Origin: Stutzerimonas degradans
GTDB lineage: Bacteria; Pseudomonadota; Gammaproteobacteria; Pseudomonadales; Pseudomonadaceae
Length of the DNA: 64,000 nt
Assembly: GCF_024448505.1 (NCBI RefSeq)
Contig: NZ_JAMOHV010000002.1
Location: 310,001-374,000 of the forward strand
Reading direction: 5' to 3'
Shown here: piece after piece, positions 43,954 through 52,779 of the stretch
Position numbering within the stretch: position 1 is the stretch's first letter
Layout: the number at the start of each line of letters is the position of its first letter
Program-made: the position numbers and the translations under genes
Notes under the pieces: model-generated
What the model was told of the DNA's origin: nothing
Databases searched by the model: none
The model's input: the letters and a program-made list of their open reading frames with translations, nothing else

Positions 43954-43986
43954 CTGCAATTGCAGAAGCAGCGACTGCAATTGCAG
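43954..43986. promoter_or_regulatory. Two CTGCAATTGCAG palindromes in the alpA promoter region
   Basis: CTGCAATTGCAG occurs at 43954-43965 and 43975-43986, 21 bp apart start to start, so on the same face of the helix. They lie between the BisR-like gene and alpA, which fits an operator for a dimeric activator bound as two dimers. In ICEclc this promoter (PalpA) is activated by BisR and then by BisDC. Confidence 0.72.
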
Positions 43987-44018
43987 TGCGCCGCATCGGC
44001 ATCATGCTGGCCGCGTCG

Positions 44019-44777
44019 TCAGCGCGACGCCTCCAGGTGGCGCCGCGCCTGCGCGAGCTTGCTCCACAGCGTCCGCTCGCTGAGACCCGGCCGCCCCTCA
44101 TGGTGTGCGATCAGCGCGCTGACCACGGCATCCATGCTGCGGAACGACGAATAGGCCGCGCCTGACGGCGAATTGCCCAGCAGCAGCGTCAGCAGTCCGC
44201 CGATGATGTTGAGGTAAGTCGTCTCGCTGCGCAGGCCAGGCTCGCGCGCCTGTTCGTCGTTGGCCGCGCGCGTGGCATGTTCCTTCGCCAGTGCTTCGTG
44301 CGCAGTGCGCAGCGTTTCATGCACCAGGGCAAGTTCGGCAAGTTGCGACTTCGCTGCTTCGCGATCGGCCAGCAGAATGTTGAGCGTGTCCACGCTCACC
44401 GCCGGATGCACCGCGCGTTCGATGCCGTCAAACAAAAACCCCGGCCGATCGCCGGGGTAGAACTGCGACATCCACGCTTTCAAGTCCACGTGGCGCACGG
44501 TCAACTCGGGGTCGTCGAGCGCCGGCCGCTGCGAGTCCAGCACGATGCCGGCCTTGCCACCGGGCAATTCGCCATGCGTCAGCGCGTCGAAGATGCGCTC
44601 GGCATACAGGCGCAGCAGCGGCCAGCGCGGGAATTCGCCGGGCTCCGGCATGGCACGCTGCTCCAGCGCTTCCAGAATACGCTGCTCGAAGCGCAGGAGA
44701 CCGCACCAGCGGACGGCCGCCTCGATCGGTCGGTAGTACGTCTTTGCGCCAAAGGCGTGGCTGCTCGATTTCGGCAT
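44019..44777 (-). CDS. BisR-like regulator of ICE transfer competence
   Basis: The 252-residue protein starts MPKSSSHAFGAKTYYRPIEA with GGAAGAG upstream. The N-terminal region is helical (AAVRWCGLLRFEQRILEALE), the middle has DPELTVRHVDLKAWMSQFYP, a coiled-coil part follows (REAAKSQLAELALVHETLRT), and the C-terminus (LGNSPSGAAYSSFRSMDAVV, RPGLSERTLWSKLAQARRHL) looks like a short HTH. It stands directly before alpA. The ICEclc gene in this position is BisR, a regulator family with no classical domains and of nearly the same length. The assignment is by position, size and family memory. Confidence 0.68.
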   Translation of the reverse strand: MPKSSSHAFGAKTYYRPIEAAVRWCGLLRFEQRILEALEQRAMPEPGEFPRWPLLRLYAERIFDALTHGELPGGKAGIVLDSQRPALDDPELTVRHVDLKAWMSQFYPGDRPGFLFDGIERAVHPAVSVDTLNILLADREAAKSQLAELALVHETLRTAHEALAKEHATRAANDEQAREPGLRSETTYLNIIGGLLTLLLGNSPSGAAYSSFRSMDAVVSALIAHHEGRPGLSERTLWSKLAQARRHLEASR

Positions 44778-45316
44778 ATCGCGCTCTTCCCATCGTCGGA
44801 TCGACACATGGCAAGCGCGCGCGGCCCACATGGGCGCAGCGATTGCCCAAAGAACCCGATGAAGCGCGAGCCGGTCGGCATCGTGGTGGACGTTGGGTGC
44901 GGCGATGTCGCCGAGCGTTACGCAGGGGGCAAACCTCCTTGCGGTGCCCGCTACACCTCAACCATAATGCACCTGCGAAAAATCTTGTTACCGGCGCAAC
45001 GGTCTGAAAAGCCGCGCATCCAAGTTCGATCAGGAAGGGATGCCGCGCTTTACCGGAAAACCAGGGCAAAGTTTTCGTAGGAATACGGGCGGGGTAAAGC
45101 GCCAATGCGACTTCCGGCTGAGCCGGTTTGCATCCAGCAAGGGCTCATGCGTTCTGCGTCACTGCAGTGACCTCGACAGCTTGAAGGTGCCTTGCTTGAT
45201 GCCGGGTGGATAGGCCCGATTCGCCATCCATTCCCGTGACGCAAAAGGTCGGCCGCCGATGCAATGCGGGTCAAGGTCCAGACCGAAAGGGAATCGTACC
45301 GTCCAAAATCCCCGCG
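44778..45316. other. 539-bp spacer between the ICE core and the protein-quality-control cargo
   Basis: No convincing gene is seen. The right half (from about 44990) is less GC-rich and has GGTAAAGCGC/GCGCTTTACC inverted repeat arms near 45045-45055 and 45093-45102. The arms bracket about 40 bp. It is the boundary between the conserved ICE operon and the cargo. Confidence 0.4.
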
Positions 45317-46225
45317 TCACATCGGGCGTTGATCGGTGCCTTGCGGGCGTCCGACACGCTCCACGCGGTCGATGAACTGCCGCAGCGGCTCCATGATTTC
45401 GCCTTCGGGTCGCAGTAGATAGGTCGTCAGCGAAGCGGTCTCGTCGGCCAGCGGCCGCACGACGACATCGGCCTGATGGCAACCCGCCAGATGCGCCGCG
45501 CTCGAAAAGCCCACGCCGTAGCCGGCGGCCACGAGGGCCAGCATCAGGGAATGGGTCTTGACGTACTCGGCTACCGTCGGCTGCGCATCCACCGTGCGGA
45601 GCAGCCGTTCGCGCTGCCGGCTGCAACCTTCGCAGACCTGGGGATCGCACAGCACCAGCGGATAGCTCGCCACTTCCTCCAGCGGCACTTCCTTGAAAGC
45701 CAGCAGCGGATGCCTGGCGGGCAAAGCCACCACCAGCGGGTCTCGCCACACCGGCATGGCGACGATGCCGGCGTCCATTTCACCAGCCAATGCAAAACCT
45801 GCGTCATACAAGTCGTTGCGCAGTCCAGTCACCAACTGCGCCAGTGGCGTTTCAAGTATCCGAATGCCGACCTGTGGTGCCTCCTCGCGGCAAAGCGCAA
45901 GCAACGCCGACAAGCGGGCCTGCCCCATGTCACCAGATAGTGCGATGCGCAGCGTGTTCCGCTGGTTCGCTGCGGCGCGTGCCTTGGTCTGCGCTTGCTC
46001 GAAGGCCAGCAGTACGCGCCGGGCTTCTTCGAGGAAGACCTGTCCCGCCGGTGTGAGACGAACACTGCGTGGCAAGCGGTTGAGCAGCGGCACCCCTAAA
46101 TCCGCCTCCATCTGGCGGATCGTGCGCGACAGTGGAGACTGTTCGATGTGCAGCCGTCGAGCAGCCCGGCCGAAGTGCAGTTCCTCGGCTACGGCGATGA
46201 AGCAGCGAAGATGGCGTAAGTTCAT
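45317..46225 (-). CDS. LysR-family regulator at the left end of the TLQC cargo
   Basis: The 302-residue protein has an N-terminal winged HTH (MNLRHLRCFIAVAEELHFGR, then RLHIEQSPLSRTIRQMEAD) and a periplasmic-binding-type effector domain from about residue 90 (RIALSGDMGQARLSALLAL). It belongs to the BenM/CatM-like branch by HTH style. It resembles the LysR protein at 60770-61678 in the first 60 residues and in overall length. The target and effector are unknown. It is transcribed away from the heat-shock genes. Confidence 0.88.
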   Translation of the reverse strand: MNLRHLRCFIAVAEELHFGRAARRLHIEQSPLSRTIRQMEADLGVPLLNRLPRSVRLTPAGQVFLEEARRVLLAFEQAQTKARAAANQRNTLRIALSGDMGQARLSALLALCREEAPQVGIRILETPLAQLVTGLRNDLYDAGFALAGEMDAGIVAMPVWRDPLVVALPARHPLLAFKEVPLEEVASYPLVLCDPQVCEGCSRQRERLLRTVDAQPTVAEYVKTHSLMLALVAAGYGVGFSSAAHLAGCHQADVVVRPLADETASLTTYLLRPEGEIMEPLRQFIDRVERVGRPQGTDQRPM

Positions 46226-46337
46226 GCTTTCTCCCTACCGATGTGATCAGTCCATATCATCGTAGGGAGCCGAATAGTGCGGAGGATTCACCTCTGTATC
46301 GAGATGAGAGCCATCCTGGGGGGTGATGCTCGGATGC

Positions 46338-46850
46338 TTTTCGCCCATGTCAGCGCCTACGGCGAAGCTCTCGTTCGAGATCGCCCAGCTGCGACGCCTG
46401 AAGTTCGGCAAGAAGAGCGAGCAGCTCGATGCCGAACAACGCGCGCTGTTCGACGAGGCTCTGGACGCCGACCTTGCCGCGGCTGAGGCGCAGCTCCAGG
46501 AACTGCTGGGCAAGAAGAAGCCGCCGGCTACGCCTGGCGCGATGCCTAAGCGCACCGCCTTGCCGGCGGACCTGCCGCGCGTGGACCGCCACCACGAGCC
46601 CGAGAACACCCGCTGCGCGTGCGGCTGTGCGCTCAAGCGCATCAGCGAGAGGCTGGACTACACGCCGGGCGTGTTCACGATAGAGTGCCACATCCGCGGC
46701 AAGTGGACCTGCGCACAGGTGCCGAACGCTGACCCAGGCGCCAGTCCCGGCGAAGATCATCGCCAAGGGCATCCCCCCCTCCGGGCTGCTCACGTAGGTG
46801 CTGGTCGCAAAGGACTCCGACCATCTGCGGCTTACATGGTCGTCCCTAGG
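46338..46850 (+). pseudogene. IS66-family transposase (TnpC) remnant
   Basis: The frame has LSFEIAQLRRLKFGKKSEQL and CACGCALKRISERLDYTPG, the N-terminal leucine-zipper and zinc-finger parts of IS66 TnpC. A one-base insertion near 46710 shifts the frame. In the corrected frame it continues as TLTQAPVPAKIIAKGIPP but meets a TAG stop soon after. The C-terminal catalytic part is missing. It is a dead remnant at the edge of the cargo. Confidence 0.78.
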
Positions 46851-46869
46851 TAAGCAGGAATCAGCTGCG

Positions 46870-47249
46870 TGAGTGAATCGGGAGGTTTGCGCAGCTGATG
46901 GGTGGTCAGCAGCGTCTGCGCCGGCGTCTTCACCGGCACGAAGCGCATGTGCGGGCGGGTTGCCCATCGGCCGAACCGTTCTTGCGTCCCTTGCCGGCCA
47001 TGCGGTAGGGCGTGACGAAGTGGCCTGCGATCAGCCGCGCATCCAGCCCATAGCCGCACAGCTTGCGTGCCCAGTGATGCGCACCGCCGCAGGCCTCCAG
47101 GGCCACCAGGCAGCCGGGAGGCAACTGCGCGCATCGGGCCGCAAACTTGTCAGCGGCCAGCGCCTTGGCAACCACCACGCGCGCATCCACCGCATGCACC
47201 TAGATAACCCGCTTAGCCAGATCCACCCCGACTCGGGCAATCTCGTTCA
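46870..47249 (-). pseudogene. IS110-family transposase remnant
   Basis: The minus strand reads MNEIARVGVDLAKRVI, then a TAG stop, then VHAVDARVVVAKALAADKF and LVALEACGGAHHWARKL. These are the RuvC-like DEDD N-terminus of an IS110 transposase with a nonsense codon at position 17, probably from CAG. A later shift changes frame before PHMRFVPVKTPAQ. The catalytic C-terminus is absent. Confidence 0.78.
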
Positions 47250-47380
47250 TGGACTTCCCCTTTCACATGGCTGCAGATTGATGACTTGGGGAGCACCATC
47301 GCGGCGGCAGCCAACATTTGTTGCCTCGCTGCTTACGATTGAGTCACATCAATCGGCCAGCAGATCGCTGGATGTTGACT

Positions 47381-47427
47381 CTTGACTTTCTGTATGTTAG
47401 GCCCAACATCTTGCAAAGTCTTGCAAG
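47381..47427 (+). promoter_or_regulatory. Candidate sigma-32-type promoter and operator-like inverted repeats
   Basis: CTTGACT (47381-47387), a 14-bp spacer and CCCAACAT (47402-47409) resemble the heat-shock sigma-32 pattern (CTTGAAA-N13/14-CCCCATNT). Two inverted repeats overlap or follow it: ATGTT-AGGCCC-AACAT (47394-47409) and CTTGCAA-AGTC-TTGCAAG (47410-47427). All lie within 100 bp of the first gene of the protein-quality-control run. Promoter identity is inferred from pattern only. Confidence 0.45.
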
Positions 47428-47474
47428 AATTTCCTCGAGCGAGGCCGCGTGACGACGGAACTTGTGGGGGTGGT

Positions 47475-47756
47475 ATGACAGCGCGCCAGCAGGCGATCTT
47501 CACACTCGACGAGGTGGCCGCCTACTTGAAAGTCGGCAAGCGGACGCTTTACCGGCTCGCCTCGCACGGGGAGATTCCGGCCTTCAAGGTCGGCGGGACG
47601 TGGCGGTTTCGTCAAAGTGAAATCGATCGATGGATCAATGATCAGATCCAAGCAGGCAGAAAGAAGGAGGTGATACGCACAGATGAGCAGCCAAAGTCAG
47701 CGGAACACTCCGTGTCGTCTGGGCGCGCTGTCCGTCGCCGCAGGCAAACGGAGTGA
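47475..47756 (+). CDS. Excisionase/MerR-type small HTH protein of the TLQC
   Basis: The 93-residue protein (MTARQQAIFTLDEVAAYLKV) has a helix-turn-helix of the HTH_17/excisionase class (GKRTLYRLASHGEIPAFKVG, TWRFRQSEIDRWI) and a basic C-terminus (RAVRRRRQTE). It starts after GGGGGTGGT and lies 35 bp before hsp20. A small DNA-binding gene is the usual first gene of the TLQC/LHR. It may regulate the locus through the nearby inverted repeats. Confidence 0.85.
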   Translation: MTARQQAIFTLDEVAAYLKVGKRTLYRLASHGEIPAFKVGGTWRFRQSEIDRWINDQIQAGRKKEVIRTDEQPKSAEHSVSSGRAVRRRRQTE

Positions 47757-47791
47757 GCGAGAGTCTTCAATTTTTCTTCTGGAGGTGTGAC

Positions 47792-48361
47792 ATGGACATT
47801 GATTTCAAGAAGTTGGCTCCCTGGAACTGGTTCAAGAAGGAGCAGGAAGAACAACAGAGCACTGCCTCGCTGCCGGTGCAGCGCAATGACCTGCCGGTGG
47901 CGGGTGGGCCGGTCAGCCCCATCCTGCAATTGCATCGCGAGATCGATCGCCTGTTCGACGACGCATTTCGAGGCTTCGGTTTCCCGACGCTGGCCATGCC
48001 ACGCTGGCCGTCGGAGTGGCCGGGCCTGCTGAAACCGGCGCTGGACATCCAGGAGACCGACAAGCAGTACAAGATCGCCCTGGAAGTGCCCGGCGTCGAG
48101 GAAAAAGACATCCAGATCACGCTCGACAACGACGTGCTGCTGGTGCGCGGTGAAAAGCGTCAGGAGCAGGAAACGAAAGACGGCGGTTTCCACCGGGTGG
48201 AGCGCTCCTACGGCAGCTTTCAGCGCGCTCTGAACCTGCCGGCCGATGCCAACCAGGACACGATCAAGGCCGCTTTCAAGAACGGCGTGCTCACGATCAC
48301 GATGGAAAAGCGCGAGGCCAGTACGCCCAAGCAGGGGCGCTCGATCCCGATCAACGGTTGA
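47792..48361 (+). CDS. hsp20: Small heat shock protein Hsp20 of the TLQC
   Basis: The 189-residue chaperone starts MDIDFKKLAPWNWFKKEQEE with GGAGG 6 bp upstream. The alpha-crystallin domain (about 72-165) has LDIQETDKQYKIALEVPGVE and the C-terminal FKNGVLTITMEK, followed by the conserved I-x-I-type tail SIPING. It binds unfolding proteins without ATP and hands them to ClpG or other disaggregases. It is the first chaperone gene of the operon. Confidence 0.92.
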   Translation: MDIDFKKLAPWNWFKKEQEEQQSTASLPVQRNDLPVAGGPVSPILQLHREIDRLFDDAFRGFGFPTLAMPRWPSEWPGLLKPALDIQETDKQYKIALEVPGVEEKDIQITLDNDVLLVRGEKRQEQETKDGGFHRVERSYGSFQRALNLPADANQDTIKAAFKNGVLTITMEKREASTPKQGRSIPING

Positions 48362-48400
48362 CGCCGATCGGCTCGTCCTCCGAAAAAACCAGATGAAGGT

Positions 48401-48427
48401 CGAGGCGCCGTGATCGGTGGCGCCTCG
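48401..48427 (+). promoter_or_regulatory. Intercistronic hairpin between hsp20 and clpG
   Basis: CGAGGCGCC and GGCGCCTCG form a 9-bp GC stem around a 9-nt loop in the 94-bp gap before the clpG ribosome site (AGGAG). No T-run follows, so it is more likely a processing, stability or partial attenuation element than a full terminator. Confidence 0.55.
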
Positions 48428-48455
48428 TCAAATCAATCTTTACAGGAGCATCAGC

Positions 48456-51305
48456 ATGGCCAGAAAACAATGCCAAGTCTGCGGCCAGCCCGCCACGGTG
48501 CGGGTGGAAGCCAATCTCAATGGTCGCCACAGCACCATGCTGTTGTGTGACGATCACTATCGCCAACTGGTGCGCCAGCAAAAGCGCACCGTCTCACCGC
48601 TGGAAGCCTTGTTCGGCTCGCGCAGCGGGCTGTTCGAAGACTTCCTTGGCAGCGACTTCTTCCGCATCGGTGACGACGCACCGTCCATGGCGGCCGATAC
48701 CGACGAGGTCGTCGATGCCTCGTTCGGCGAACCCGCCCCGGCCGGTACGGGCACCGCGCGCCGTCGCGGCAGTGGGCTCGCCAGCCGTATCAGCGAACAG
48801 TCCGAGGCCCTATTGCAGGAGGCCGCCCGACACGCTGCAGAGTTCGGGCGCGCCGAAGTCGATACCGAACACCTGCTGCTGGCGCTATCCGACAGCGACG
48901 TGGTCAAGACCATCCTGGGGCAGTTCAAGATCAAGGTCGATGACCTCAAGCGACAGATCGAATCCGAAGCCAAGCGCGGCGACAAGCCGTTCGAGGGCGA
49001 GATCGGCGTGTCGCCCCGGGTCAAGGACGCGCTCAGCCGTGCTTTCGTGGCCTCCAACGAACTCGGCCACTCTTATGTCGGGCCGGAGCATTTCCTGATC
49101 GGGCTCGCCGAGGAAGGCGAAGGCTTGGCGGCCAACCTGCTGCGCCGTTACGGCCTCACGCCGCAAGCGCTGCGCCAGCAGGTAAGCAAGGTGGTCGGCA
49201 AAGGGGCCGAGGATGGCCGCGCCGAGACGCCGACCAACACGCCCGAGCTGGATAAATACTCGCGCGACCTCACCAAGATGGCGCGCGAGGGCAAACTCGA
49301 TCCAGTCATCGGCCGTGCGCAGGAGATCGAGACCACCATCGAGGTGCTGGCCCGGCGCAAGAAAAACAACCCGGTGTTGATCGGTGAGCCCGGCGTCGGC
49401 AAGACCGCCATTGTCGAAGGGCTGGCGCAGCGGATGGTCGCCGGCGAAGTGCCCGAGACGCTGCGTGACAAGCGTCTGGTCGAACTCAACATCAACGCCA
49501 TGGTGGCAGGCGCCAAGTACCGCGGCGAGTTCGAGGAGCGCGTGCAGAAGGTGCTCAAGGAAGTGACCGAGCACCAGGGCGAGCTGATTCTCTTCATCGA
49601 CGAAGTGCACACCATCGTCGGTGCAGGCCAGGGTGGCGGCGAAGGCGGGATGGACGTGGCCAACGTGTTCAAGCCGATGATGGCGCGCGGCGAACTGAAC
49701 CTGATCGGCGCCACCACGCTCAACGAGTATCAGAAGTACATCGAGAAGGACGCCGCGCTGGAGCGTCGCTTCCAGCCGGTGATGGTGCCCGAGCCGACGG
49801 TAGCGCAGACCATGATGATCCTGCGCGGCCTGCGCGACACCTTCGAGGCGCACCACAAGGTCAGCATCACCGAGGATGCGATCATCGCCGCCGCCGAGTT
49901 GTCGGACCGCTACATCACCGCGCGCTTTTTGCCTGACAAGGCCATCGACCTGCTCGACCAGGCGGCCGCACGCGTGAAGCTGTCGGCCACGGCCCGCCCG
50001 GTGGCGGTGCAAGAGCTGGAGTCCGAACTGCACCAGCTGCGGCGTGAGCAAGACTATGTGGCCTCGCGCAAGCAGTACGACAAGGCCGCCGAGCTGGGCA
50101 AGCGCATCGAGGCCAAGGAGGCAGAGCTCAAGAAGCTCGTCGAGGAATGGGAACGCGAGCGCGCCTCGGGCAGCGCCGAAGTCAAGGCCGAGCATGTCGC
50201 GCAGATCGTCTCGCGCCTGACCGGCATTCCGGTCAACGAGCTGACGGTGGAAGAACGCGAGAAGCTGCTGCATCTGGAGCAGCGGCTGCACGAGCGCCTG
50301 GTGGGTCAGGACGAAGCGGTGCGCGCGGTGGCCGATGCCGTGCGGTTGTCGCGCGCGGGCCTGCGCGAAGGCGGCAAGCCGGTGGCGACTTTTCTGTTCC
50401 TCGGGCCGACCGGCGTGGGCAAGACCGAGCTCGCCAAGGCGCTGGCCGAGTCCATCTATGGCGATGAAGGTGCGCTGCTGCGCATCGACATGTCCGAGTA
50501 CGGGGAACGCCATACCGTGGCACGCCTGGTGGGTGCGCCTCCGGGTTATGTGGGCTATGACGAGGGTGGCCAGCTCACCGAGAAGGTGCGTCGCAAGCCC
50601 TACAGCGTGTTGCTGCTGGACGAGATCGAGAAGGCTCACCCCGACGTCTACAACATCCTGCTGCAGGTGTTCGACGACGGGCGGCTCACCGACGGCAAGG
50701 GCCGGGTGGTGGATTTCACCAATACCATCATCATCGCCACCTCGAACTTGGGCTCGGACATCATCCAGCGTCGGCTGAAGGCCCGTAGCGCCGCCGGCGA
50801 GGAATACGAGAAGACCAAGTCCGAGGTGATGGACGTGCTGCGCGGACACTTCCGCCCCGAGTTCATCAACCGCATCGACGAGATCATCGTCTTCCATGCG
50901 CTGGGCAAGGAGGAGATCCGCCATATCGTCGGTCTGCAGCTCGATCGTGTGGCCCGCAACGCCGCCAGCCAGGGCGTGACGCTGACCTTCGATCAGACCT
51001 TGATCGACCACTTCGCGGAGGAAGGCTACAAGCCCGAGTTCGGCGCGCGTGAGCTCAAGCGGCTGATCCGCAGCGAGCTGGAAACCGCGCTGGCACGCGA
51101 GATGCTGGGTGGCGGTATCGGCAAGGGCGATCACGCCAGCGCCCGCTGGGATGACAAGGCCGAACGGGTGGTCTTCGAGCGCCAGGAGCCACCCGCGAAG
51201 CCGGCTGAGCCTGAAAAGCCCGATGCCGCGAACGTGGCCGAGACGCCGCCTAGCGACGCGAGCAAGCCTGCGCGCAAGAAGAAGTCAGCGGACGGCGAAT
51301 CTTGA
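48456..51305 (+). CDS. clpK: ClpG/ClpK-type disaggregase of the TLQC
   Basis: The 949-residue Clp/Hsp100 protein starts [20 protein letters not shown]. It has an N-terminal zinc-binding domain (Cys6, Cys9, Cys31, His34), a ClpN domain (about 105-245), AAA1 with Walker A GEPGVGKT (310-317), a short middle domain (about 500-575), AAA2 with GPTGVGKT (650-657) and a charged Lys-rich tail. The N-terminal zinc domain, short middle domain and tail are hallmarks of the stand-alone disaggregase ClpG(GI)/ClpK that gives high heat tolerance. It needs no DnaK. AGGAG precedes the ATG. Confidence 0.95.
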   Translation: MARKQCQVCGQPATVRVEANLNGRHSTMLLCDDHYRQLVRQQKRTVSPLEALFGSRSGLFEDFLGSDFFRIGDDAPSMAADTDEVVDASFGEPAPAGTGTARRRGSGLASRISEQSEALLQEAARHAAEFGRAEVDTEHLLLALSDSDVVKTILGQFKIKVDDLKRQIESEAKRGDKPFEGEIGVSPRVKDALSRAFVASNELGHSYVGPEHFLIGLAEEGEGLAANLLRRYGLTPQALRQQVSKVVGKGAEDGRAETPTNTPELDKYSRDLTKMAREGKLDPVIGRAQEIETTIEVLARRKKNNPVLIGEPGVGKTAIVEGLAQRMVAGEVPETLRDKRLVELNINAMVAGAKYRGEFEERVQKVLKEVTEHQGELILFIDEVHTIVGAGQGGGEGGMDVANVFKPMMARGELNLIGATTLNEYQKYIEKDAALERRFQPVMVPEPTVAQTMMILRGLRDTFEAHHKVSITEDAIIAAAELSDRYITARFLPDKAIDLLDQAAARVKLSATARPVAVQELESELHQLRREQDYVASRKQYDKAAELGKRIEAKEAELKKLVEEWERERASGSAEVKAEHVAQIVSRLTGIPVNELTVEEREKLLHLEQRLHERLVGQDEAVRAVADAVRLSRAGLREGGKPVATFLFLGPTGVGKTELAKALAESIYGDEGALLRIDMSEYGERHTVARLVGAPPGYVGYDEGGQLTEKVRRKPYSVLLLDEIEKAHPDVYNILLQVFDDGRLTDGKGRVVDFTNTIIIATSNLGSDIIQRRLKARSAAGEEYEKTKSEVMDVLRGHFRPEFINRIDEIIVFHALGKEEIRHIVGLQLDRVARNAASQGVTLTFDQTLIDHFAEEGYKPEFGARELKRLIRSELETALAREMLGGGIGKGDHASARWDDKAERVVFERQEPPAKPAEPEKPDAANVAETPPSDASKPARKKKSADGES

Positions 51306-51321
51306 GCGATGGGAGGCTGTC

Positions 51322-52752
51322 GTGTCCGACCCCAACGGGCTGACATGGGCAGCCACCCTCGTGTCGCTGGCGGTCGCTATCCCCACAGCGGGGCACGCGG
51401 TCATCTACAAGCGTGACCCTCGATCGGCCACGCTGTGGGTGCTGCTGATCGCGCTGTTGCCGCTGGGCGGTTCGCTGCTGTATGGGCTGTTCGGCATCAA
51501 CCGTTACCAGCGGCGGGCGCGGCGGCTGTTTCCGGGGGCAGATCCTGCTGTTCGGCAGGACCTCGCGCCTACGATGCCCCAGGCCGTATCGGCGCCGTTT
51601 GCCGGCCTGGCGCACCTGGTGGGACGTGCCACCGGCCAGTCGCTGACCAGCGGCAACCGCATCGAGCCGCTCGTCGATGGCGAGCAGGCCTACCCGGCCA
51701 TGCTCGCTGCCATCGAGTCGGCGCGGCACAGCGTCGCGCTGGCTTCGTACATCTACGACAGCCAAGGCATCGGGGCGCAGTTCGTCGATGCGCTGCGCCG
51801 GGCTCATGAGCGCGGCGTGCAAGTGCGGGTGCTGATCGACGACGTCTATGCCTGCTGGAGGCCCCGCAGCGCCTACCGCGCCTTGCAACGCGCCGGCGTT
51901 CCGGCGGCGACGTTCAACCCGACGTTGATTCCCGCGCGCCTGCATGCCGCGCATCTGCGCAATCACCGCAAGCTGCTGGTGATCGATGGCGAGACGGGTT
52001 TCACCGGCGGCATGAACATCTTCAGCCCGTATTGGCGGCCCGATGCGCCGGAGCAGGCCTGTCACGATTTGCACTTTCGTCTGCGCGGGCCGGTGGTTGC
52101 GCATCTGATGCGGTGCTTCACCGACGATTGGTGCGATACCACGGGCGAGCGGCTCAACGAGGGTTTCTGGGGCGAACCGCCCGCAACGGCTGATGAGCAA
52201 GGAACCTCTTGGGCGCGCGGCATCGAGGCCGGTCCCGATGAGGCCCTGGACCGGCTGCGCTGGACCTTCATGGGCGCTTTGAGCGCGGCGAAGCATTCGG
52301 TGCGCATCTGGACACCTTACTTCGTGCCCGATCAGCCGATGATCGCGGCGCTGAGCACGGCCGCGTTGCGCGGCGTGCGCGTCGAGGTGCTGACGCCCGC
52401 AAACGGCGACCATCCCACGGTGCAATGGGCCGCGCGCGCCCACTACTGGCAGGTGCTGGAGCACGGTGTACGCATCTTCGAACGGCCTGGCCCGTTCGAC
52501 CACAGCAAGCTGATGCTGATAGACGGCCAGTGGTGCTGCCTGGGTTCGGCCAATTGGGATGCGCGCAGCCTGCGCCTCAACTTCGAGTTCAATGTGGAGG
52601 TGTACGACACCGCGCTGTCTACGCGGCTGGAATCCCTTTTTGATGCCGCCCGTGATGCATCGAACGAGATATCGGCGAAGGCGTTGCGCGCCCGCCCGCT
52701 GGCCATCCGCTTGCGCGACGGGGTGGCCCGTCTGTTCACCCCCATTCTCTAG
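51322..52752 (+). CDS. Phospholipase D-like / cardiolipin synthase-like protein of the TLQC
   Basis: The protein begins with GTG 51322 (VSDPNGLTWAATLVSLAVAI) after GGGAGG; it has 476 residues. Two N-terminal membrane spans precede two HKD motifs: His215-x-Lys217...Asp222 (NHRKLLVIDG) and His394-x-Lys396...Asp401 (DHSKLMLIDG). This is the cardiolipin synthase layout. It would exchange phospholipid head groups in the inner membrane, perhaps adjusting membranes to heat. It lies 17 bp after clpG. Confidence 0.87.
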   Translation: MSDPNGLTWAATLVSLAVAIPTAGHAVIYKRDPRSATLWVLLIALLPLGGSLLYGLFGINRYQRRARRLFPGADPAVRQDLAPTMPQAVSAPFAGLAHLVGRATGQSLTSGNRIEPLVDGEQAYPAMLAAIESARHSVALASYIYDSQGIGAQFVDALRRAHERGVQVRVLIDDVYACWRPRSAYRALQRAGVPAATFNPTLIPARLHAAHLRNHRKLLVIDGETGFTGGMNIFSPYWRPDAPEQACHDLHFRLRGPVVAHLMRCFTDDWCDTTGERLNEGFWGEPPATADEQGTSWARGIEAGPDEALDRLRWTFMGALSAAKHSVRIWTPYFVPDQPMIAALSTAALRGVRVEVLTPANGDHPTVQWAARAHYWQVLEHGVRIFERPGPFDHSKLMLIDGQWCCLGSANWDARSLRLNFEFNVEVYDTALSTRLESLFDAARDASNEISAKALRARPLAIRLRDGVARLFTPIL

Positions 52753-52779
52753 CGGCACGACTTGCGAGGAACATTGCCC

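Noticed and set aside
48885-51134. Open frame of 749 codons on the minus strand
   Set aside because: It is the exact antisense of clpG, with no ribosome site or recognisable domain.
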